This document shows positions 34,401 through 43,450 of a DNA stretch of 64,000 nt, piece by piece; position 1 is the stretch's first letter, and each line of letters opens with the position of its first letter. Source of the stretch: Azolla caroliniana (lineage: Eukaryota > Polypodiophyta); the NCBI GenBank assembly GCA_043228905.1, contig JBHGNT010000017.1, positions 9,610,001-9,674,000 of the forward strand, read 5' to 3'. Under the pieces are notes generated by a model. The model had not been told where the DNA came from. It was given only the letters and a program-made list of their open reading frames with translations, and did no database searches. A program made the position numbers and the translations under genes.

Positions 34401-36720
34401 AGGAAGTCATTGACCTCCTCATTGGCCAAACCGTCAAGCATATGGACCCCTTCCGCATATAATGGCGAAGTGTTGAGGGTGACGGGGACTCGTTCTTCAG
34501 TGATGATTCGGACTTTTGTCTTTCCTCTTCGGAACGAGATCATGTTGCGTTGCCAATGTTGCCTGATATTCGTTGTACGCAACCATGGTCGACCTAGTAA
34601 CATTGGGTAGGCACCTTGTGTCTCCAGTCTTAGCACGACGGCCGAGATCGTGAACATGTGGCCTCTGAGTGTGAAGTCGAGATGGCGGATTAAACCAATG
34701 GGGCGAACGGAGCGGGTGTCGGCCATCCGAAGCCAAAAGGGGCATGGTTCCCATTGATTCAGGCCGAGGTTGAGACACATTGACTCGCTAATAACGTTTA
34801 CGCCGGAGCCGCCGTCGATGATGCATCCATGTAGGTCTTGTCCCTTAATGATGATTCGCACGGCTGGGTTCTGAGAATCCATGAGTGGTGGACCGGTTCC
34901 TGCTTCGGTGAGGTGTATCGGTGGCGTCACGGGCTTAGTATTGGCCTGGAGTGCCGCCAGGGTGTCCCGAAATCTCGGCATGAGTGGTAACAGTTTATGT
35001 AGGGGCAGCGAGATGCGGGAGTTGGTAAGAACATCCCATAGTTGGTCGTCCTCCGACGACGTGGATGGTGCCGAGGTTTGTGGTACTTCACTGGGCCCGT
35101 CTCTCATGTCAATTTGTATGCGTACGGCATTATTTTTATTGGCCGTGTCGATCCATTCTTTTGCTGCCTGACGGACTTCATCCTGGATTTGCCACTGAGT
35201 AATCTGCGCTTTACTCCGGGTAGTGACCGTTTGAACATCGGCCATAATACTATTCACCGCGGGTGCCTTGCCACGGTTGGTTGTTGGACATTGTGTGGCG
35301 TAGTGGCCTGGTTGGTTACATTTAAAACATGTAACGTTGGCTGAGCTGCTAGTGTCCGCCCGGTCTGTGTGTGGAAGCTGTTGTTGTTGATTCTCCGTCT
35401 CGTTTGGTGGTGGGTTGTTCCGAGGTGCGTTGGAGTTGCGCTGGTCATTTTGAGGAGCGTCCTGTCGGCGGTTGTCGTTAGGTCTTCTATTGTTGCGTGT
35501 GTTGCGGTTGCCGTTTCGCCGATCAATGCGTGAGTTCCGTCGGTCATACCGGTCATCGCGATTGTCATCATATCGAGCATAATCGTCGTGCCGGTCATCG
35601 CGATAATGATCACGGCGGTCATCACGTCAGTAGTCGTCGTCTCGGCGCCGTCGATCCGGGGATCGCGGTCGGTCGTTATCCTGGTCTCGGTAGACATATC
35701 GCTCGTCCTACCGAGAGTATGTATTTCGTGGCTCGATCTGGCGGACCGGTGCCACCGTTGTGCGGTTCAGCATATTATATTCGCACTGCTCGACAGTGTG
35801 AGCTCGAGACTGGCAGATCGGACACTGTGGTCGGTGGGGACATTCGAGGGCCAAGTGCCCTGATCCTGAACACGTCGTGCATTGGAGGGCCTGGCGAAAG
35901 CGATTGTCCTCTTGGGGAAGAGCGTTTTGCAAGGATGTCATCGAGAAGGCCGCGCCGTGCTGGGTCTGATCGAGGGCGAGAACCCGCGCTATGACTTGTT
36001 CGATAGTATGGTTGGCGAAATTTGTAAGTGTGAGAGTCGTTCGGAGAGGCTCTTGTAAACTAGATAGGAAAGTGTCTGGTATATGTTGTGCTGAGACATC
36101 ACCGGCCACTTGTCGGTAGAGATCCTGGAACCGGATCGTGAACTGCGCGACCGTTTCATGCGGTTCCTGGCATATAGAGAAGAATTGTCGGAGCAGTTCC
36201 CGTTTAGGCACCTCGCCATGAAAAAGTTCAAGGAACTTTGTGCGCACGATTTGAAAAGTGGTGGCCTCTCCTATTTCGAGGCGAGAGTACCATCGTGCGG
36301 CCAGTCCATCGAGAGAGAGTGTGAACTCGGCAATCTTTGAGGCATCGATCTCGGCTGGCGTGAGGCAGTGCGTTGAGTGGTTGGCCTGCCACGTGGATAT
36401 GAAGGCACGGATGTGTGACTCCGCATCTGGTCCGTCGGTGTATCGTGGGTATGGGTACGGCATGATGTCGTACTCTGGGTCTTCTTGTAGCACCGGAAAA
36501 GGGTTTAGTTCCGGTTGATTGACCTCCGGAGGGCTCGACGGGGGTTTTGGTGGTGAATCAACTCGCGATCGAGTGTCCGGTGGCGAGGATTGCACTAGGG
36601 AAGCCTCTGATTTCTCGGGAAAGGATTGGTCAGTGACCACCGAGTCGGAAGTTCCTTCGACTGGCTCAGGGCATCGGGCGGGTGGCCGAGACCTCGTGGT
36701 GCGAGAGGGCGCCGTAACGG
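31436..36720 (-). pseudogene. gag-pol: Element B gag-pro-pol (copy 1)
   Basis: One minus-strand frame holds: gag (RAFISTWQANHSTHCLTPAE); two zinc knuckles (CTTCSGSGHLALEC, CPICQSRAHTVEQC); an Arg/Asp-rich stretch; a third knuckle (CFKCNQPGHYATQC); an aspartic protease with the unusual active site IIDGGSGVNVIS; RT (VVPKKNGKIRVCIDYRKLN, FLDDFAVYG); RNase H (VFVDASDIAIGSALMQ, TTEREALGMIY); and integrase with zinc residues (CRQCDLCQ) and D, D, E in LDFVGPF, SDQGGHF and GLAEST. It ends at 31436 (FRLRPY). Four stops break it (35708 TAG, 35627 TGA, 34226 TGA, 31997 TAG), all one C-to-T step from Gln or Arg. Catalytic residues all survive. The 5' end of gag is cut by element C's insertion at 36720. 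Confidence 0.92.
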
Positions 36721-37553
36721 TGTCGTAGTGTAGGTTGCACACTATGTGGAAATTATATTTTTGTCCCTCCGGATAGAGAATGGAGTGCTCGGTGAGAACC
36801 GGAAGAAAACGGCATACCGGCAAGGAGGAAAACGGCATACCGGCAAGGAGGAAAAACGGCATACCGGCAAGGAGGAAAACGGCATACCGGCAAGGAAGAG
36901 CCGGATAAAGAGACATAAATGTAAAAAGAAAGGAAATACTCACTACTGCGCAGGGCGTGATTCGAACTCTGCACCTCCACGTTGACAAACCCCAACCTTA
37001 CCATTACATTAAATTATCTTAAGTGTTTTAAATATAGATTTAATATGTATAAGACCTTTATTTATGCATACCTTTATTAAAAGGTAAATCGTGTATTTCT
37101 TTAATATATGAAAAAGAAAAAACACGAGACACTAAAAATAACTCATGCACATCTAGCGTGCATGAGCCCTATACTTAGGAAATAAAATAAAAAAAAGCAT
37201 CACATGCACATTTAGTGTGCATGAACATATGAGAAAAAGCATGTAGCTATGCTTAGTCTCTCCCATCACTATATAAGGATGGGGAGCACATTGTAGTTGT
37301 TGTTGATTATTTGGATTAAGTATTAATTAATACAAAAATTATTCGTGGGATTCACGATTTATACGTCTACTTCTCTCTTAACACCCTAAGTACCAATTAA
37401 TATAGTATACTCGTGTGATTCACGAGTTTCTTATCTTTCTCTTTGCTATTTACTCATAATTAATCTCTATCTCACGAACTTCTTTCTCCTAGTCCAAGAC
37501 CTCTGTGGTTCCCACCCGACTCACGCAACGATCCGGAGCCGAAAGGCACGACA
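36721..37553 (+). repeat. 5' LTR of element C (833 bp)
   Basis: It starts TGTCGTAGTGTAGG and ends GGCACGACA. It holds a minisatellite of four units (GGAAAACGGCATACCGGCAA type, 36801-36899), an antisense tRNA-like block (36949-37008; box B-like AGTTCGAATCA) and TATATAAGG at about 37270. It differs from the solo LTR at 47720-48552 by one base that I found (37518 G against A). Confidence 0.92.
36949..37008 (-). other. tRNA-like block, antisense in LTR of C
   Basis: On the minus strand TAATGTAATGG (box A, one mismatch) is followed at about tRNA spacing by AGTTCGAATCA (two mismatches to box B). A copy lies in the solo LTR at 47948-48007. Confidence 0.6.
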
Positions 37554-37557
37554 CAGT

Positions 37558-37573
37558 TGGTGAACCCGACGTG
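37558..37573 (+). other. Primer-binding site of element C
   Basis: TGGTGAACCCGACGTG lies four bases after the LTR. It is identical in element C3. It implies a tRNA whose 3' end reads CGGGTTCACCA, which I could not name. Confidence 0.65.
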
Positions 37574-37591
37574 AAGACGGGTGGCAAGGAG

Positions 37592-39631
37592 ATGGAGGCT
37601 CAACAAGCTAACAATATGATGGCGATGTTCGAACGGATGCTTCAAGAACAACGCACGATGTCGGAGATTTCGGCATCAGTAGAGCGGCTCGTGCAACGCA
37701 ACGGGCAATTTAATGGTAAGGATGTGTCGCGATATTTGCAGGACTACAAGGCGGAGATGCTCCGGTGCCGGGCTTCGGAAGGACTACAAGTGACATCCTT
37801 TAACCGGGTGGCGACCGACGGGCTTCAAGGGAGTATCCACGGGTTGCAACAACAAAATCCGACGTGGGAAGCATTCGAAGAGGCGTTAAAGACCACGTTT
37901 GCCATCGAGGACTCCTCCAAGGCAACGCGGAGGGGATTCGAGGATTGGGTGGAAACGTCAGGTAAGGGGCTGAAGGTCCTCGAAGTGTTTTCGACATTCG
38001 AAAGTCGGTTCGGGAGGTTGTCCGCGAGAGATCAAACTATTCTTGCACCGGACAAAGTCATCATGTTTTTGCGAGCTGTGGACGTCCGGGACCGAAAAGA
38101 TCTCGGAGTGCTTCTTGAGGACACGACCACCGAAAGCGGCCTCACCGAAACATGGGAAAGCGTGCGGGATATCGTCGCGTGGTACACGAAGAGGGGGCAA
38201 TGGCTTGCCAACGAAGAAAAGAGGGTTTCGGAACCGATTCCGAAACCGAGAACGGGACTGGAAGACCATCAACCGAGGGCTCGGGAGATTACGGCCGAGA
38301 AGGAAGTCGACGCGTCTACGGTGGAGCAGCTGCTGAAGGAGATGGAGAATCTAAAGATCGCGATGGTGAAGAAGTCGGATGACCGCCCCACAAGCTCCAA
38401 ATATACGGATCGACGGTGCATATGGTGCGATAGCGCCGAACACGATCGGAGGGATTGCGACGACCATAAGGAGGCACTACGACGGGATCTCATCTACTAC
38501 GAGGGAAACCGGATTCATTCGATGGACTCTCGGAAGCCACTCCGACCGAACTTCCGGAAAGGCGGCATGAAGAAGGTGCTCGAGGAGGAGTTAGCGGCAA
38601 GAAGCAACTATGCGACAACCGCGGGAATATGTGTCGGGGAGTCATCGGGAGCGAAGGCGTCTTTCTGGCCGGAGGTGCTAGGAAACACCGAGAAAACCGA
38701 CTCCAACGATATCCGAAACACCGCGGAAGGCGTCCGGGAAGCTACGGGATGGGAGTGCCCTGTCAACAAGAATAGCATATACGCCCTGTGTCAATTACAT
38801 GAGGTGTATGTGGACGAGAAACGACGGCGCACGGAGGATGCGGCCGGACCATCGAAGATACCGGAAAGCTGGAACTCCGGAGGTAAGGGAAAAGAAAAGG
38901 CGACTCCGGCATTCAAGCTCGCCTCGGACATAGAACAACAAACCGACTTGAAAAGAGTGTTCGAGGAAAGAATCTTGGATAGCCGGGTAGATTTTTCGCT
39001 GCGGGAACTACTCGGAATAGCGAAGAAGGAGTTTCACGATCTTCTCGTGGATCTCGTGAAAAGGAAGAGACAAAGTACGGAGGAAAATGCTCCAAGGGTG
39101 AATGCAAATACCGTTTCAATGAACGACACCGAAGTGGAAGGCGAAATTCCGAACTCCCACTATACAAGGCCACACTGGGCACGTGCGACTACGGAGACTC
39201 CGGTCCGAATCGGCAACATCAAAGAACCCGTGCTAGCATTGATTGATCACGGATCGGAGATCAACTTGATGTCCAAGGAGTTCTACCGAAAGGGGAAGTG
39301 GCCTATAAACACCAACCATGGATGGAAGATTCGGGCAGCCACGAAAACGACAGAAGACCTATTTGCGGCTTGTCCGGATGTGACGGTAAAGATCGGGGAT
39401 GTCGAAATTGACCAAAATTTCTTTGTGCAGGATGAGGTTTCACATTCTGTCATCCTCGGCCAACCCTTTATCACGGCTTCACGGATGGAGACGAAGGTGC
39501 TCGATAGTGGTGCGGCTTTTGCGCGAATTCGGAGCCAAAACGGAGGGAAATCCGTCCAATTCCTAACGGTGCCGGCAAATCACGAAAGGAACAAGAGGGA
39601 ACTCTTGTCCCAAGTGAGAATGGATTTTTAA
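37592..39631 (+). CDS. gag: Element C gag-protease
   Basis: The first ATG of the frame is at 37592 (MEAQQANNMMAMFERMLQEQ); about 679 codons are open. The N-terminal half is a retrotransposon gag with helices typical of capsid (NGQFNGKDVSRYLQDYKAEM; FLRAVDVRDRKDLGVLLEDT). A zinc knuckle CIWCDSAEHDRRDC (C-x2-C-x4-H-x4-C) is near residue 275. A charged linker follows. Near residue 550 is an aspartic protease with active site ALIDHGSEINLMS, where His replaces the usual Thr or Ser, and a partner motif SVILGQPF. It ends MDF-TAA on a run of five T, where a -1 shift would enter pol. No disabling change is seen. Confidence 0.92.
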   Translation: MEAQQANNMMAMFERMLQEQRTMSEISASVERLVQRNGQFNGKDVSRYLQDYKAEMLRCRASEGLQVTSFNRVATDGLQGSIHGLQQQNPTWEAFEEALKTTFAIEDSSKATRRGFEDWVETSGKGLKVLEVFSTFESRFGRLSARDQTILAPDKVIMFLRAVDVRDRKDLGVLLEDTTTESGLTETWESVRDIVAWYTKRGQWLANEEKRVSEPIPKPRTGLEDHQPRAREITAEKEVDASTVEQLLKEMENLKIAMVKKSDDRPTSSKYTDRRCIWCDSAEHDRRDCDDHKEALRRDLIYYEGNRIHSMDSRKPLRPNFRKGGMKKVLEEELAARSNYATTAGICVGESSGAKASFWPEVLGNTEKTDSNDIRNTAEGVREATGWECPVNKNSIYALCQLHEVYVDEKRRRTEDAAGPSKIPESWNSGGKGKEKATPAFKLASDIEQQTDLKRVFEERILDSRVDFSLRELLGIAKKEFHDLLVDLVKRKRQSTEENAPRVNANTVSMNDTEVEGEIPNSHYTRPHWARATTETPVRIGNIKEPVLALIDHGSEINLMSKEFYRKGKWPINTNHGWKIRAATKTTEDLFAACPDVTVKIGDVEIDQNFFVQDEVSHSVILGQPFITASRMETKVLDSGAAFARIRSQNGGKSVQFLTVPANHERNKRELLSQVRMDF

Positions 39632-39640
39632 AGCGGACTG
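39620..39640 (+). promoter_or_regulatory. Probable -1 frameshift site joining gag-pro to pol
   Basis: Gag reads ATG GAT TTT TAA. The -1 frame reads TTT TTA AAG and is open from here to the pol ATG at 39766 and on to 43233. Slippage of the Phe tRNA on the T run at the stop codon would fuse the two. It is not a classic X-XXY-YYZ heptamer, so the mechanism is inferred. Confidence 0.55.
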
Positions 39641-42600
39641 TTGCGAAGTGGGGAAGTGATAGTCCGAGAAGCCCTGATACCCCACACAGGAAGAAAACTC
39701 TCGGAGCAAAACAAGTACGAATCGGCCCGGATGGGGCATCTACGTACACGGCCGTAACCGGAGGAATGAAGAAACAATACCGACAAGTGGAGGATAAGTT
39801 ACGGTCGGCATCAATAATAAAAGAAGACGAAGAAATCGTGGGAGTGATCGAGGAAGTGTTCTATGGGAATACACTACAACGGCTTGAAGAGCTTGCGGAA
39901 GATAAAAGCCAAGGGAACCGGGTAGTCCCGGTGGAATCGGTCGAGATGTACGAGATCGTTGCGAAAATGGGGCCGGATGCGCTCCGCAAAGAAGAAGCAA
40001 TGGTAAGTGCGAAATACAAGACCGTGGAGAAGAAGGTGAAACCGGCCGCGGGACCACTACCCGCTGATAGCGAACAAAAGAAGAAAGAAGTCTCGGGAGA
40101 TCCGACACTTCGGAAGTCCGTGGATATCGGACATGCCTTCACAGATGAGACCCGGAAGAAACTTCGGATCGGTGGAGGTGGGTTCCTCTTACAAGAAGAA
40201 GAAAAACGGTTTCGAGAGATGTTGGAGCAACATGGCAAAGCATTCGCGTTCACATCCAGGGAGATCGGATGCATTGATCCAAAGATAGTGGAGCCGATGG
40301 TGATTTTCACGATTGATCATGTACCGTGGAACCTGAAGCCGATTTCGGTGCCACGGGCGCATATTCCGAAAGTCATCGACTTGCTCAAGGAGAAGGTGGC
40401 GATGGGGATTCTAGAGCCATCAAGTGCTCCGTACTCAAATCGATGGTTTACGGTTCCGAAGAAGAACGGGTCACTCCGATTCATCCAAGACTTGCAACCG
40501 GTGAACAAGGTCACGATCCGGAACTCGGGAGTCGGTCCGATAGTGGACGAATTCGCGGAAGCTTTTGCCGGACGTGCGATATACTCCATCGGGGACCTAT
40601 ACTCGGGGTATGACCAATTCCAACTAGCCGTGGAGAGCCGAGACATCACTACCATGCGGACACTGATAGGACTAGTTCGAATGTGCACACTACCACAAGG
40701 AGCGACAAACTCGGTTGCACATATGATGAACGCGATGAACAAGGTGCTTCGAGATTGCATCCCGGAGATAACGATGCCGTTTCTAGATGACATTCCGATG
40801 AAAGGATGCGCGGTGGAAGAAAAAGATGAGACTATGGATGATCGGGGATGCCGAAAGTTCGTGGTCGACCATATTCATGATTGCGAGAAAGTGTTGCGAA
40901 AGCTAGAAGATGTGCACCTAACACTTTCCGGGGAGAAATCGGCATTCGGGCAAGAAGAAATATTGGTGGTCGGACATCTATGTGGACCCTACGGCCGAAG
41001 ACCGTCACCAACAAAGATCGATGCGATTCAAGCTATGAAGGAAGTATGTGAGTCAACATCGGAAGTCCGAAGGTTTCTGGGTGCGTGTGCATTCTATCAC
41101 ATATGGATTCCGCACTATGCACATATAGCGGACCCGCTCTATCACTTGTTGCGGAAAGGTAAGAAATTCGAGTGGAAACCGGAACACACTAAAGCCATGA
41201 GGAAGCTCAAGAAGACACTATGGAGGGCGGAATCACTTAAGAAGCCAAGCTACGAGCGGCCAATCATAGTAACGGTTGATACAAGTCCAACCGGTATCGG
41301 GTGGGTCATCAATCAAGCCGACTCGGATGGTTCACGGTATCCGATCCGATTTGGAGCAAAGGTCCTCAACGAAAGGCAACGCGGATATGCACAAGTCAAA
41401 AGAGAATTGTGGGGAGTCGTGTCGGCGATAAAATCGGATCGGGATTATTTGATCGGAGCTGAAGTGGTGATCGAGACGGATTGTCTTCCGATACTCGGGA
41501 TGATGCGGTGTTGTACGATACCGGATGTGGCTATGCTAAGGTGGATTGCATATGTCAAGTCACTTAATCCGGAGGTTCGACACATCTCGGGGAAGGACAA
41601 CGCGGTAGCGGACATGTTATCGAGGGCGCGGTTTGAAGACGACATAACCGAATCAGATAATGAAGAAGTTTCCGAAGACTACTTCACGTCAGAACACATA
41701 TGCCGAGTGAACGTGATCCGAGAATTCCGGGAAGAAGAATACGAGGGGGAAACCTTGATGATCGGGAAGATGCTACAAGAGGTCGAGGATTCAACCAATG
41801 ATAAAGAAAGGAGAGCCGAGATCCGAAGGAAGAAGAGGCAAGTCCAAAAGTTCTTCTTGGAAAACGGTTTAATATGGAGGGCGCCGAAAAGACCGGATGG
41901 GATACCACTTCGAGTAGTCGGGACGAAAGAGCAACGAAACCGGATAATGTCCGAGTTCCACGAATCCGATTGGGCTGGACATCGAGGAACATGGGCAACT
42001 TTTGTGAAAATCAAGCAAAGATATTGGTGGAAGAACATGTATAAAGATGTCGCGGAGTTCACAGAAAGCTGCGAGAAATGTCAAGTCTACTCCGGGGTCC
42101 GACACCGAGATGAGCTGCATCCGACATTCTCACCGACAATCAACTTCAAGTGGATGGTCGACATTGTAGCTATGCCGACCGGGATTGGACAAAAGAAATA
42201 CTTGGTGTTAGCTCGAGAAGATCTCACAAACCAAGTTGAAGGTCGAGCGCTTCGGAGGAAAACGTGTGCCGCGGTGTGCCAATTTCTTTTGGAAGAAGTG
42301 TTTTGTAGGTACGGCTGCGTAGGACAAGTGATTGCGGACCGGGGAGAACTCGACTCGGACAAAGCTAGGGGATTCTTCGCCAAACATGGAGTTCGGTTAA
42401 CGTTGACAACGGCCTACAATCCGGAGGCCAACGGGAAGATCGAACGAGGACATAGTCCGATCGTGAAAGCACTTGCGAAGGCATGCGACGGAAGGGTGAA
42501 GGATTGGCCACAAATGCTTCCGTATGCACTATGGGCGGATCGGACGACGCATAGCTCCGTGACCGGTTACATGCCGGCAGAACTCATGACCGGACAAGCA

Positions 42601-43233
42601 CCGGTAATGCCAACGGAAACCGCAATCGCGACATGGACAATACTACCGTGGAAGGAAGAGATGAGCCGAGAAGAACTACTAGCGGTCCGGATACGACAAC
42701 TAGAGGGAAGACCGAAAGATGTAGCGGAAGCGTCACGCCGACAACAAGAAGCACGGTTCCGGAACAAAAGCCGGTTCGACACAAAGCACCGACTACGACC
42801 GAGGAGGATTGAAGAAGGAGATTGGGTGATCGTCTATGATAGTAGCTTGGACCATCAACATACAACGATGCGGAAATTCGCGAAAAGGTGGTTCGGGCCG
42901 TACGAGGTTCGGAAGGTCTTCGACAACGGGACATACCGACTGTCCGAGTTGGATGGAACAATACTACGAGTGCCTATAGCCGGGAAACGGGTGAAGATTT
43001 TCAAGAAGCGGACCGACGACAAACCTTATGTGATCCGAGTCGAGGCCGACAACGAGGAGCAATCGGACGAAGACCACAATGATGCGGGAAGCGAAGAAAG
43101 TGGATTACAACTCATAGTCGACATAAGGGGAGAATCGGAGGAAGCTTCGGATGAAGACGGATACGAAGAATCAAGAACTTCGGCACATACCGGAGGATGT
43201 GCGGGTTTGGAGGGGGCGAGTGTCGTAGTGTAG
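39628..43233 (+). CDS. pol: Element C pol: RT, RNase H, integrase
   Basis: It is open for 1,202 codons from the shift site; the first ATG is 39766 (1,155 codons). After a linker of about 150 residues comes RT (ILEPSSAPYSNRWFTVPKKN, GYDQFQLAVESRDI, MPFLDDIPMKG). RNase H follows (VTVDTSPTGIGWV, KRELWGVVSAI, GKDNAVADMLSR). Integrase has its zinc region (FHESDWAGHRGT, CEKCQVYS) and DDE core (MVDIVAMPTG, ADRGELDSD, NPEANGKIERGH). The tail is a C-terminal barrel (GDWVIVYDSSLDHQHTT) and an acidic end with no chromodomain. All catalytic residues are present. This is the only full Ty3 pol in the window without stops, which suggests recent activity. C2 is its old relative. Confidence 0.94.
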   Translation, partial: LKRTVAKWGSDSPRSPDTPHRKKTLGAKQVRIGPDGASTYTAVTGGMKKQYRQVEDKLRSASIIKEDEEIVGVIEEVFYGNTLQRLEELAEDKSQGNRVVPVESVEMYEIVAKMGPDALRKEEAMVSAKYKTVEKKVKPAAGPLPADSEQKKKEVSGDPTLRKSVDIGHAFTDETRKKLRIGGGGFLLQEEEKRFREMLEQHGKAFAFTSREIGCIDPKIVEPMVIFTIDHVPWNLKPISVPRAHIPKVIDLLKEKVAMGILEPSSAPYSNRWFTVPKKNGSLRFIQDLQPVNKVTIRNSGVGPIVDEFAEAFAGRAIYSIGDLYSGYDQFQLAVESRDITTMRTLIGLVRMCTLPQGATNSVAHMMNAMNKVLRDCIPEITMPFLDDIPMKGCAVEEKDETMDDRGCRKFVVDHIHDCEKVLRKLEDVHLTLSGEKSAFGQEEILVVGHLCGPYGRRPSPTKIDAIQAMKEVCESTSEVRRFLGACAFYHIWIPHYAHIADPLYHLLRKGKKFEWKPEHTKAMRKLKKTLWRAESLKKPSYERPIIVTVDTSPTGIGWVINQADSDGSRYPIRFGAKVLNERQRGYAQVKRELWGVVSAIKSDRDYLIGAEVVIETDCLPILGMMRCCTIPDVAMLRWIAYVKSLNPEVRHISGKDNAVADMLSRARFEDDITESDNEEVSEDYFTSEHICRVNVIREFREEEYEGETLMIGKMLQEVEDSTNDKERRAEIRRKKRQVQKFFLENGLIWRAPKRPDGIPLRVVGTKEQRNRIMSEFHESDWAGHRGTWATFVKIKQRYWWKNMYKDVAEFTESCEKCQVYSGVRHRDELHPTFSPTINFKWMVDIVAMPTGIGQKKYLVLAREDLTNQVEGRALRRKTCAAVCQFLLEEVFCRYGCVGQVIADRGELDSDKARGFFAKHGVRLTLTTAYNPEANGKIERGHSPIVKALAKACDGRVKDWPQMLPYALWADRTTHSSVTGYMPAELMTGQAPVMPTETAIATWTILPWKEEMSREELLAVRIRQLEGRPKDVAEASRRQQEARFRNKSRFDTKHRLRPRRIEEGDWVIVYDSSLDHQHTTMRKFAKRWFGPYEVRKVFDNGTYRLSELDGTILRVPIAGKRVKIFKKRTDDKPYVIRVEADNEEQSDEDHNDAGSEESGLQLIVDIRGESEEASDEDGYEESRTSAHTGGCAGLEGASVVV

Positions 43234-43448
43234 GTTGCACACTATGTGGAAATTATATTTTTGTCCCTCCGGATAGAGAATGGAGTGCTCGGTGAGAACC
43301 GGAAGAAAACGGCATACCGGCAAGGAGGAAAACGGCATACCGGCAAGGAGGAAAACGGCATACCGGCAAGGAGGAAAAACGGCATACCGGCAAGGAGGAA
43401 AACGGCATACCGGCAAGGAAGAGCCGGATAAAGAGACATAAATGTAAA
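43221..43448 (+). repeat. 3' LTR of element C, truncated at a duplication junction
   Basis: It starts after the purine tract GGAGGGGGCGAG. It matches the first 228 bases of the 5' LTR but has five minisatellite units (43301-43422) instead of four. It ends at AATGTAAA, then two extra bases (CA), then B pol sequence equal to 32452. Confidence 0.92.
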
Positions 43449-43450
43449 CA

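Larger units (their letters stand above)
36721..43448 (+). mobile_element. Element C: nearly intact Ty3/gypsy retrotransposon inside B
   Basis: It has a 5' LTR (833 bp), primer-binding site, intact gag-pro, intact pol, a purine tract, and a 3' LTR truncated after 228 bp. It is inserted in B's gag leader. The flank ACGG precedes the 5' LTR and recurs after the solo LTR at 48553-48556. There is no chromodomain. The RT (GYDQFQLAVESRDITTMRTL, MPFLDDIPMKG) belongs to a distinct branch that I also associate with fungi and early-diverging plants; that is memory-based and unverified. Confidence 0.92.

Noticed and set aside
36721-37000. Start of B gag inside the LTR of C (ORF reaching 36988)
   Set aside because: That part is antisense LTR of the inserted element C. 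B's own leader lies beyond the solo LTR at 48553.
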